A stretch of DNA of 32,803 bases from Priapulus caudatus (taxonomy: Eukaryota; Priapulida; Priapulimorpha; Priapulimorphida; Priapulidae), in NCBI RefSeq assembly GCF_000485595.1, contig NW_014577586.1:140686-173488 (forward strand), in the 5' to 3' direction. The notes below the pieces were generated by a model that saw only the letters and a list, made by a program, of their open reading frames with translations, searched no databases and was not told where the DNA came from. Shown piece by piece: positions 20,736 to 29,953 of the stretch. Positions within the stretch are counted from its first letter, which is position 1, and every line of letters begins with the position of its first letter. The translations under genes and the position numbers were made by a program.

Positions 20736-20750
20736 GTGTCTCTATTTTAG

Positions 20751-21013
20751 GATGATCGCGGAGCTACAGAAGCAGATAATGAACGTGAGTAGGCTGGCAC
20801 CCGGCGGGCAGGCTGGCTTCCCCTGGCCTGTCGGGGTGCGCGAGCCATCAAGTCCAAAGACGCGCTTTGACGTGATTCGCTACGACTACTTCACGGAGAC
20901 GCACGTCTACCTCGGCACCGACCACAGCAACATTGCTGAGCTGAGAGGAGCCGACAAGGAAGATGTCGACGACATCATCCGCGTCGCGAAAGAGAAGCTG
21001 CTGCAGAAATACG
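20751..21013 (+). CDS. CHPF: CHPF exon (domain junction)
   Basis: Acceptor TCTATTTTAG; donor GTTCGT after AAATACG; ends in phase 1. The ATG at 20752 right after the acceptor is probably an internal Met: related proteins have several hundred residues before this point. Confidence 0.9.
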
Positions 21014-23601
21014 GTTCGTCTGCTTTTCGCTTCTCCTTGAAACGCAGTACGATGGTAAAGGAATTGTAATAATGCATGCAACTGGTTCGAAACTGTATTG
21101 AGACCTGTACCGAGACCGAGTTAGAACAGAAGTTCCCCCAATGTCTACATGCGGTTCGTATATTTTTTCTGGCGTTTGCAGGTAAGAAATACGTGTTCGG
21201 GAGGCTGGTAAATGGCTACCGTCGATTTGACGCGACACGAGGCATGGAGTACCTGCTGGACGTGGCGCTGCGTGAGCGCGACGGTGACTATGAGCTGCAC
21301 CGACGCGTGCGACTTGTGCGTCCGCTCAGCCACGTCGAGATTGTGCCGATGCCCTACGTCACCGAGAACACGCGTGTTGCCGTCGTGCTGGCGGCGCGGC
21401 GCAGCGATCGTCCGCGCCTCGCCGCGTTCCTGCGTCACTACGAGCGCACGGCGCTCGCCGCCGGTGACAATTCTGTGCTGATGGCCGTGTTCGTGTATGA
21501 GCACGCCGGCGACGCGACGGCTGGCGACGATGACGCGTTCGCCGAAGTGAAGGCGCTCGTCGCGGCAATGGAGCGCAAGTACAAGGACGGCGCGAAGATC
21601 GCGTGGATGAACGTGCGCGCGCGCGAGCCGAGTGAGTTTCACCTGCTAGACGTCGTCTCGAAGAAGTTCCAGCCAGAGGCGCTGCTACTGCGCACGACGG
21701 CGGATATTGAGCTCAACCCTGAGCTGCTCAACCGCTGCCGCATGAATGCCATCCTCCGCTGGCAGGTGAGATAAGGAGCACTGGCAAGTGATCCAGGGGT
21801 ACCCGCTGATCGGTCTCTGTCCGCGTGCATGGCACAGTTTTATGTACACATTTAGCTCATGTCATATTGCTTTGACCACACTCACTCACACAGATATATA
21901 TATATATGTATATCTCAGCCCTCGACACTAACGGTTGTCCGATTGCCCGGAACAAATGAAAGTCTATCTCGGACAAGTTATTCTCTTGCCTAGTTGCCCG
22001 ATCAGACAACTGAAAAATTCTAGTTGTTTAATATTCCTAACATCCTTTGAGCCAGGGCACCATTTCAATATGGCACCACGTTCTCACGTCAAACGTTTTC
22101 AAAGATCACTGAAATAAGCAGCCAGCGACGCCCACCGTTACCATTACAGATTTATTCAGAGCGGCAGCGCATACCTCCCTGGCCGGGGCGGGATTGATTG
22201 ATGTACTTGGGGGGGGGTATCACTGGGATGAGAGGACGACAGCAAAACTCTTACCTGGGATTGAGGAGAAAGCTCCAATCGGGAATGACACATAATGAGC
22301 GTGCCGGCACGCAAAAATAAACGTTGTGTGAATTTCATTACGATTATACATGCACTGTATTTACTCGTGTATAAGTATTATTCATGTACTAGCGGGATAC
22401 CCGGCGTTGCCCGGGGAAATCAGTGTCGTTACTCAGTTGGTGACCGCTTGGTTGAAACGAAAATACCCCAAAAAAATCGAATAGAATTAAATTTTCGTTT
22501 TTGTCTCTCAGACGTGGTGATTCTGAATATAGCTTCAGTTTTCCACCAGGCTACATAGTTCTCTAGTTGTGCGAGTACACACAAAGTCAGCTGAACAACT
22601 TTATATATATAGATAGTCACACCCAATATTTTGCCTTGAAAAGTTGGTACAAACATTGGTACATAACAAGATTTCTTAGCCTCGTCTATAAGTCGCACCC
22701 CCTGATTTTTTTTTATTGAAGTTGTGTACCAATTACTCGTGTTTTATACACGAGTAAATACGGTATATACTGTAATATTAGGAGTGTCTAATANNNNNNN
22801 NNNAGAGGGCTTTCAAAAGCATTGCCCTTATGATTCGGTTCACTGATCGTGATCATCACAAAGCGATGTAAATTGATAAAACCACATTGTACGTTTAGAC
22901 CGATATCTCCCGATTTGTCATTTTTGTGAGACCAACGATTAGACACGGATAAAGTTTAATGATTAAGGCAAGACTTGAGCTCAAGTTTATCGAGGTAAAC
23001 ACAATAAATCATAGGTAGACTAAGGCAACTAAATGTTGAATTTTGCCGGTTTTAGTCTGTCTTACTCCTTTTGATACACTCCTGATCATATACATATATA
23101 GTGTCGTCTCGTCTTTACTAGGTATTCTTCCCGATGGGTTTCTACGAGTACAAACCGAGCGTCGTCTACGGCACAGATGTGGCGCCCCCTGAGACACTCG
23201 ACATCAATCGCGTGCACGGCCACTTTGACCGTGACGCGTATGAGCACGCATGCTTCTACAACGGCGACTACGCTGAGACCCGCAAGATCATCGCCGACGC
23301 CATTCCTATCGTGACCGACGTCAAGAAGGTGCCGGACGGCGTCGCGCGAGCCGCCGCTGCCACGCCAACCCCGGACCTCTATGAGCTGTTCCTGCGCTCG
23401 CGGCTGCATGTATTCCGCGCCGTCGAGCCTGCACTGCGCTCACGCTACCGTGCCGTCGTCTGCGATGCGCATGCACAGGAGGAGGCAGCATACCGGCGGT
23501 GCCTCGCGCGCCGCGGCGAGGCTCTAGGCTCACGGTCGCAGCTCGCAAAGCTAATCCTTGATGCTCAGGCAGATGAGAAGGGACAGGAGGACCAGGTATG
23601 A
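20751..23601 (+). CDS. CHPF: Chondroitin polymerizing factor-like (CHPF/CHPF2), C-terminal half (3 exons)
   Basis: Golgi type II membrane glycosyltransferase-family protein that partners chondroitin synthases in building the GlcA-GalNAc backbone of chondroitin sulfate. Exons 20751-21013, 21182-21765 and 23122-23601 join in frame (phases 1 and 0) and give about 441 residues with stop TGA. Signatures in order: ELQKQIMNVSRL and FPWPVGV at the domain junction; KTRFDVIRYDYFTETHVYL; NGYRRFDATRGMEYLLD; VEIVPMPYVTENTRV; LNRCRMNAI; WQVFFP; HFDRDAYEHACFYNGDY; YELFLRSRLHVFRAVEPAL; LGSRSQLAKLILD. The last three are typical of CHPF/CHPF2, not of CHSY1/3. The site where active CHSY enzymes carry DVD reads ADIEL, consistent with a weak or accessory enzyme. 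Codons are far more GC-rich than the surroundings. N-terminal exons were not found in the window. Confidence 0.92.
21182..21765 (+). CDS. CHPF: CHPF exon (CHGN domain core)
   Basis: Acceptor GTTTGCAG; donor GTGAGA after TGGCAG. It encodes NGYRRFDATRG through RCRMNAILRWQ. Very GC-rich. Confidence 0.93.
22355..22763. mobile_element. MITE-like element with 20-bp inverted repeats
   Basis: CTGTATTTACTCGTGTATAA (22355-22374) is matched in reverse complement at 22744-22763 with one mismatch. The interior is AT-rich and contains GTCTATAAGTCGCACCCCC near the right end and a GC-rich hairpin motif (22388-22416) near the left. It lies in the CHPF intron. The repeat type recalls Tc1/mariner-derived elements; a TA duplication is not clear on the left. 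Confidence 0.7.
22794..22803. other. Assembly gap (10 N)
   Basis: Ten ambiguous bases just after the MITE in the CHPF intron. The true length is unknown. Confidence 0.98.
23122..23601 (+). CDS. CHPF: CHPF terminal exon
   Basis: Acceptor TTTACTAG; 159 codons to TGA. It encodes VFFPMGFYEYKPSVVY through SQLAKLILDAQADEK. An Ala/Pro-rich insertion (about GVARAAAATPTP) precedes the conserved ELFLR block. Confidence 0.93.
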   Translation, partial: VFFPMGFYEYKPSVVYGTDVAPPETLDINRVHGHFDRDAYEHACFYNGDYAETRKIIADAIPIVTDVKKVPDGVARAAAATPTPDLYELFLRSRLHVFRAVEPALRSRYRAVVCDAHAQEEAAYRRCLARRGEALGSRSQLAKLILDAQADEKGQEDQV

Positions 23602-24200
23602 TACGTAGGGGAGGAGCAGAGGGATTGAGGACATGAGAGACTAGGACTAGATGAGGCGCATAGAGGAGGAGCATAGGGTGGAGGAGAAAGAAGAGGATGC
23701 TAGGTTGGAGGTGTAGAGGAAAAGAGAAGATATGAAAACACATAGGGGAGGAGCGGGTTGAGAAGATGGAAGAGGAGAACTAGATAGGGCACGTAGGGGA
23801 GGAGCGAAGCGAAGGGTGGAGGACAAGGGAGAGGGAGACTAGATAAGACGCATAAAGCAAGAGTTGAGGCTGGAGATGTGGTCATGAGATGTCATGGGTT
23901 GGAGATTACTTGAGGACTACAGATAGATAAACAAGGCAGGTTAGTGCATGTGGTTGCATAACAGCCAGAGAGTAAAACAGAACTTGAAAGGCAGAATGAG
24001 AGATAGGGAGAGAGAAGTGGGAGCGGGGAGAGAAAGAGAGAGAGAGAGAGTGAGAATGAGAGAGAGAGAGAATGAGAGAGAGAGAGAGAGGCAGGCATAT
24101 ATTGACTCTAGAAATTAAATCTCTCAAGTGAGAAAAATTGAGATCAAGGGGAGGGAGAGGAAGAGGTAGATAGAGAGAGAGCGAGAGAGAGAGGGGTGGG
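23602..24200 (+). repeat. Polypurine minisatellite and (GA)n tract
   Basis: About 600 bp that is overwhelmingly purine on the + strand. The first part has diverged units of roughly 50-80 bp starting CRTAGGGGAGGAGC (about 23604, 23655, 23738, 23789). From about 24020 it becomes (GA)n runs. It begins at the CHPF stop codon, so it would form the start of the 3' UTR. Confidence 0.85.
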
Positions 24201-26590
24201 ACAGCTATTGCCTTTATATAGGACTTAAGTCTTCTAAGTGAGAAAAGGTCATTGCCAGAAAGTTATTCACTTGGTTAAAAAATGATCCACATACAACAAT
24301 CCACACTAACCTGATGTTCAAAGCTTATTTACGAGTTTCGAAGTTGTGGCCATTCATGAAAACGGCCCCTCGTTTGCATAATAGCTCCATGGACCGTAAA
24401 CGTATTTAATAGTCCATGTACATGTTATTTATAGCTGAAATGTCACAGATTGTAATGCCATACCACATAGTGCCAAACACCCCTTACCTTGATGAAGTTA
24501 TATACAAACGATTGAAAGTTTATAAATTGCCGGAACTATTTTTATCTCACGTGCTTAAGGTTGATTGTTCTCAAACTAAAGAGATGCGCTTTTTTTATAA
24601 ACATCTATGAGAGCATGCTAGAATATTAAAATGAGAACTAATGTATCATAGTAGGTGGCCTGCTCATGTCGTACTAAATCTACTTATCAGTGTTATAAAT
24701 TGGTGTGGAATTGTCGGCTTTTGCGACCTATTTATTATGTAATCAAGTCTCCGTCGAATGAGGTGAACAATCACGAGAACTTGACATTGATCATGTTGAT
24801 TCACTGCTTTGATTGTTATATAATTCTATACGGTCATGATAATATATATTTATAGATATAAAATGCAAACGATTTGGAATGATGCAACTTATTACTGTGA
24901 TGTTTCTATTGTGTGTGTGTATGTTTCTAATGTACTGGTTTGGTCCACAGCATACTGCAGTTGTACCATGCATATATCTACGCAATATTGTAGCAATTCA
25001 TTCGTGATTGAACCCATAGTGTCTTAAATGAGGAGCATTTCATACTGTTAAAGGTAACGTATATTGACCGTAGGGGATTGTTTATTTGTTGAAATTCCCA
25101 CTTTGAAATATGCTACACAGTTTACAAGATTACCAATGAATTATTTGTAAATTGTCAAGTCTATGTAAATGGCCTATTTTTGTGTATTCTACAATTTTTA
25201 GCAATAGATTTTAGAAGAAAGCATTGCTCATGATTTTTTTACGTGTGAAGTTTACGTGCGAGTATGATGTGAAATCTCAAGTTACTAGTTACTTTTTACT
25301 ATCTTAAAGTTTACTGTTGTATCTGTTATTGGTATACACTGTGAAAATGAAATTACTATAAATAATAAACTACACTATTTAAATAAAACATAACGCAACT
25401 ATCTGATTTCGCGTGGTTTTGTTTATTTACATAAAATTCTAAGTTTTTGTATTTATTGAAAGAACAATAAAAATGATTAGTTTTCCAATTCTGGAAAACA
25501 TTTACAATATTCATTTTATAATAAAATAATAATTTCTGCATTTGTTTATCATTTATTTCGTCCCGCGGATCAAATTCTCTAATCGAGACAAGAAAAACCC
25601 TGATTCAATAGCTACACGCTCCCTGCATAGTTTATATTCTGTTCACCCTTGCTTTGCAATTCTCTTCGCAATAGTAGCTGGCGCTATCCATTCACTAGAG
25701 AAAGGCGTTCGATAACTAACAAGGAGCTGCTATTTCTAGTGCGTGCTCCCTGCATCTACACGCGTCTTTAGATACTACTCGATGGCTCTCTCTAATTTAT
25801 TTCTCTCTCTCGCTACTTTGTTCATTGTGGAAGTGCGAGTACAAACAAGAAAAACAGCTGTTGTTCGTTGGCTGTGGCAAATTACACAAGCTGTGACTGA
25901 CCAAAAGCTCCGAGTATGATGTACTATGAATGAACGGCTTTTTATATTTTTCCATAGCTTCCTCCCTCGATTTTGTTTCAAGTCTATGGTATTAGCACCA
26001 CCACATGTACCCCTCGAGCCTAAACTTATCTTAGTATAGTATCTTATTTACAAACAACATTGCACTAGAAAACAATTCAATTAAAAGTCAAAACGCATGT
26101 TACATTTTTATAAACGTGCACCAAGTTAATATGCAAGCCAAACCGTACCCTGGTTAACCCGTTGCAATTTTGGAATACAACTATTCGAATATAAATAAAA
26201 AAATATTGGATGACCATAAATTACTTGAGTCGATCTGGATCGAATTAGCTATTTTCGGAGAACAAATCCTCGCAAAAAGACCCCTCGCAAGGAATCGGCG
26301 TACAAACGTTACAAATTAGGCACTATTTATATATTTTAGGAATTAATACGTCGATCACGTCACCTTTTACAATATTAAGTCGAGTCGCGAGAGACGCTAT
26401 CCGCAACACGAGCACCTAGCATTTAACAATACACAAAAGCGAGTGGCTATATCCACCCATCGGTTTCTGATTTTTCTCACGTACACAAATGTGCATAATC
26501 CAAATGGTCTAAGACGAAGTCCCCATTAGCGAGGATCTTTCGATGCCCATTGTTTGTGGAGCTTGTATGATCTTGTATCGTTGGCGCCTT
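24201..26590. other. Intergenic between CHPF and the Rho-GEF, no gene recognised
   Basis: AT-rich DNA with scattered short frames and no recognisable domain. GCTCCCTGCAT occurs twice (25617 and 25744), a minor repeat. It contains the facing 3' ends of CHPF (+) and the Rho-GEF (-). Confidence 0.6.
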
Positions 26591-26594
26591 ATCC

Positions 26595-26825
<231 letters not shown>

Positions 26826-26894
26826 TATTTCTCGCTTTTCTCTATCGTATTCCTACACAGAAAACTGAAGTACAGAAACTGATGTACACGTTAC

Positions 26895-26932
26895 CACAGA
26901 CTAACGGACGTGGGCGTGGACGTTAGTCTGTG
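26895..26932. repeat. 12-bp perfect-stem hairpin
   Basis: CACAGACTAACG (26895-26906) pairs perfectly with CGTTAGTCTGTG (26921-26932) across a 14-nt G-rich loop. Function unknown; no coding context. Confidence 0.85.
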
Positions 26933-27009
26933 ACGTTACTGAGCCAGTAACTCGTGCCGAGGCAGAATCGCGAACGTTTCGGCCGCGATAGGGCGCCTTT
27001 TCTTTATCG

Positions 27010-27096
27010 CCATCAGAGCCGTGTATAAAGATATTATGTATCAAATATCTGATATCTGAATTTATGATACTATCTCAACATACGTCGCTCTGATGG
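27010..27096. repeat. Short inverted-repeat element
   Basis: CCATCAGAGC (27010-27019) is inverted at 27087-27096. The AT-rich middle has its own inner GTATCA/TGATAC pair. It resembles a tiny MITE. Confidence 0.5.
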
Positions 27097-27307
27097 GAGG
27101 CGGGAAGGAGGAAACGTATACATTAGGTAGCTCGTTGACGTTACCGGTATGTCTCGTGACATCGATTACTATTCTCGTGCATTCAATCGTTATCGTCGAT
27201 CGATTCTATGTTATCGTGTGCCGCATTATTAATTGAGCCGTCGTCACTAACCAGCCGTCTTCAGACGACGCCATCGTCGCACCATTGACGTCTCGCGCGT
27301 CCCGTTG

Positions 27308-27598
27308 CTACGGCGGCAGCCGTCCCTGTCCGTCGAGGGATTCCCACTTCCGCGCCTCGATGACCCCATTTACCGACGATCTTAACCTGTGACTAGAAGC
27401 TCGCTGCAGTTCGCCTCGCGAGCGCACGCTGGTGGACGGCTGCAGTCGGCTGTCGTCGGACTCGGATTTCACGGAGCTGCGGCGCGACGCCGTCGTAGAC
27501 GTGCTGCTCGCGCTCGATTTACGGCGGGAGATGAATCGCGAAGCCAACTCGTACTTCCACTTGTCCGTCGCTGCCCTGAGCTTCTGAATCCATGCTTT
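27308..27598 (-). CDS. Rho-GEF exon: PH C-terminal helix and Ser/Arg-rich tail
   Basis: Acceptor TTTCTCTTCTAG. 96 codons plus TAG. It begins KAWIQKLRAATDKWKYEL, then SRRKSSASSTSTTASRRSS, a likely phosphorylated, disordered tail. An internal donor candidate could end the exon at 27387. Confidence 0.78.
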   Translation of the reverse strand, partial: KAWIQKLRAATDKWKYELASRFISRRKSSASSTSTTASRRSSVKSESDDSRLQPSTSVRSRGELQRASSHRLRSSVNGVIEARKWESLDGQGRLPP

Positions 27599-28547
27599 CT
27601 AGAAGAGAAATGGAGGGCGCATGTGTAATCGTTGATCGTTAATTAACGATAATCAACTTTTGATGATTAATTATAATTATACTATTGTCAATATAATGAA
27701 CTATATATCTACACGTAATTAAATATGGCTGGCAATATTTAGTAATGTCAGCGTAATCGTTAATGTATCAATTAAAAGAAATGTCGGTTGGTTTACATGT
27801 GTTAGTGTCGTATGAGAAGATGCCTAGATTAGAACATTTAAATTTAAAGCATGATAAGGGAATCTGCGTCGATATTTTCACGTTGACTTTACAGTTGGTA
27901 ATCGTTGTATTGCCACAAGACTTTCCACTTCTATCGTGCAATACACAGTGCAATAAATAGAGTACACATTAATTGTACTGCACATTGCATGGCTCTGGCC
28001 TTCCATTCACAGATGCGTGCAATGTGCTGTGAGATAGATGGAGCGGCGTGTGCATACGCACCTTCATTGTTTCGTTGGACGCTTGGAATGTGTAGACAGC
28101 GGTGATCTGACCGAACCGTGTCGTCTGTACGACTACGAACGCGTATTTCAAACCCGTGGCTGAAACATACAAATCACACACGACATGCTAGTGTCAGTCC
28201 ACTCACGCGCATGGTTGACGATCGTACTCAGCAATAATTGTTTTACCACGGTTAAATTTATTTTAATCGCGTTTCAATTATACTTTATTTTATAGCCCTT
28301 TTACCCAATCAGAGGCCGTGATGCACATAAATAATTTATCCGCAGTTAAAAATTGTTTAATTTAAAATTATGTGTAACAAAGCCTCTGATTGGATAAAAG
28401 GGCCATAATTTAACCGCGGTTAAATCATTTTTAGCGAGGTGAAAATAATTATTTCTGAGTATAGGCTACGATAGCCAACCATAAGCGCGCAGTAATTTCA
28501 GAATAACGATAGTTGCATTGCTATCTGCTGTTATGTATGTATGCGTG

Positions 28548-28595
<48 letters not shown>

Positions 28596-29953
28596 TACGT
28601 ACGTACGTACGTATGTATGTATGTATATTATGTATGTGCATATGCGCGTATGGGCGTGGGCGCGCGTGCGCGCATGCCCGCACGTATGCACGTATGTACG
28701 TATGGTAGGCGTACGTGCGTACGTGCGTGCGTGCGTGCGTTCGTTCGTTTGTTCGTGCGAGCGTGCGTGCATGTGTGTGTGTGTGTGCTTTTGTGGGGCG
28801 TTTGTGCACGCGTGTGCGCGTATGTGTGTGTCGGGGAGGGTGTAGTTATATGCATGGTTAATAGTATAGTCCGCGCGTGGCTCATGCGGCGGAGGTCACG
28901 CTCACACGAGAAGTCGGCAGCCGTGAGGTCCTTCAGTATGAGTCTGTCCAGAGGCATCGGCTGCCGCTGCACGACGAACGATGGGCTGTCGACGTTCTTC
29001 ACGCCGAAGGGAGCTTCCGTTGAGAGTTTCTATGACACAGAAAAACCAAGATGTCGGACGTCGTAAATAACAACCATGCTCGCTGGTGTCGTTGGCCGCT
29101 ACTGCAACCATGCAGGACCGTGTTCGAGCTGGCGTTTTTTCTTCCTCGAAGCATGCCGTAGAACGAACCAGCACAGGACTCACTTAATTAATTGTGAACA
29201 TCGTTGTCGTTGCATTACATGCAGAAACCACGCGTCCAAGCGGAGTGAATCGCATACCTAGTTGGTTACAGATGTTAGAAGAGATCTGAGCCCCTCACAG
29301 GGGTGGGGGGGGGGGGTACATGTTCTTTTGATCCCTTAATGTTTACGCATTTTTCCCTTGTTCCCCATTAATAAAATAACTTGTTCCCTAAAATGTTTTT
29401 ACCTTGTGTTCCCACGATCCCGAAAATTATTTTCCAGTTCCCTTAATCCCCAAAAATATTTACCACTGTTCCCCATAATTGTCTCGTGACGCTGGAGTGA
29501 AAAAGGTCCTATAATTGTGGACCCTAATGGTCCCTACAGCACACTATGTTGAAATCACCCTGAAATACTTATAAGTTTATTGTAAACAGTCTCAGAAAGC
29601 TGTGAAAAAATCACAAAGACGGATAATCAAAGTTCCCTTGTTACCAAAAATCTAATCAGCAGTTCCCTTGTTTCCTGAAAATAATTCGACAATATCCCCT
29701 CTTCCCTAAAAGTTAATGCTCATGTTCCCTTGTTCCCTAAAACCCCTGGGATGGGCTCAGATCTAGGCCTATGTGGTAATTGATTACCCACGCACTGGTA
29801 AAATGTGGCTGCAGACGAGAGTTGCTGGCGGGGCGTTTAGTAGAGTGCCAGTGTGACGACTCACCTTTCTGCTCAGAGACTTTTTCAATTTCGTGATGAG
29901 CAACATGTCATCGAAGAGAAACAGATTCAGCTCCGTTCCCTTGTTGCTGTTCT
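27308..29953 (-). CDS. Rho guanine-nucleotide exchange factor, PH domain and C-terminal part (PLEKHG-like)
   Basis: Exons read on the minus strand: 29953-29865, 29029-28906, 28159-28062, 27598-27308. Splice sites are canonical and phases agree (0, 1, 0). The joined product (about 199 residues) forms most of a PH domain: NSNKGTELNLFLFDDMLLIT (strands 1-3), SFVVQRQPMPLDRLILKDL, KYAFVVVQTTRFGQITAVYTF, and the closing helix KAWIQKLRAATDKWKYELA. A Ser/Arg-rich tail (SRRKSSASS and following) comes next. This pattern, with PLDRLILKDL, matches PH domains that follow a DH domain in Rho activators of the PLEKHG type. The DH exons should lie right of 29953 but none is visible before the window ends. Frame ends at a TAG at 27308; a possible donor GTTAAG at 27386 means the true C-terminus may differ. 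Confidence 0.85.
28062..28159 (-). CDS. Rho-GEF exon: PH strands 5-7
   Basis: Acceptor GTATGTTTCAG and donor GTGCGT. It encodes TGLKYAFVVVQTTRFGQITA then VYTFQASNETMK. The incoming phase of 1 completes a Ser codon. Confidence 0.87.
28227..28459. mobile_element. TA-flanked MITE (233 bp)
   Basis: TA at 28225-28226 and 28460-28461 flank ends CTCAGCAATAATTG and, inverted, CTCAGAAATAATTA. Inner blocks (GCCCTTTTACCCAATCAGAG and ACCGCGGTTAAAT) are also inverted. A non-autonomous Tc1/mariner-type element in the Rho-GEF intron. Confidence 0.85.
28537..28830. repeat. (GTGC)n/(GTAC)n/(GTAT)n tetranucleotide array
   Basis: Near-perfect GTGC repeats (28540-28594) pass into GTAC and GTAT repeats and mixed alternating purine-pyrimidine sequence. 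It lies in the Rho-GEF intron about 80 bp beyond a donor site. Several long open frames over it are artefacts. Strict alternation makes it a candidate Z-DNA former. Confidence 0.93.
28906..29029 (-). CDS. Rho-GEF exon: PH middle, PLDRLILKDL
   Basis: Acceptor TGTGTCATAG and donor GTGAGC. 41 codons plus one base: KLSTEAPFGVKN through LDRLILKDLTAADFS. Confidence 0.85.
29282..29764. mobile_element. Foldback element with degenerate internal minisatellite
   Basis: AGATCTGAGCCC at 29282 leads a 22-bp repeat matched inversely at 29743-29764 with two mismatches. The left repeat is followed by a G13-14 run. The interior has many diverged copies of GTTCCCTTGTTCCCTAAAA. Non-coding; in the Rho-GEF intron between 29030 and 29864. 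Confidence 0.8.
29865..29953 (-). CDS. Rho-GEF exon: PH strands 1-3
   Basis: Acceptor TTTCCTGTGGGCAG and donor GTGAGT on the minus strand. It encodes NSNKGTELNLFLFDDMLLIT, then KLKKSLSRK, and ends in phase 0. Confidence 0.85.

Noticed and set aside
20348-20755. 135-codon His/Thr/Tyr repeat protein
   Set aside because: Translation of the 20-bp minisatellite in a CHPF intron.
21145-21642. Long antisense frames over the CHPF exon
   Set aside because: Shadow frames caused by high GC at third codon positions of the real exon.
28513-29066. Cys/Val/Arg-rich 182-codon frame and the His/Thr-rich antisense frames
   Set aside because: Produced by the GTGC/GTAC array; only 28906-29029 on the minus strand is coding.
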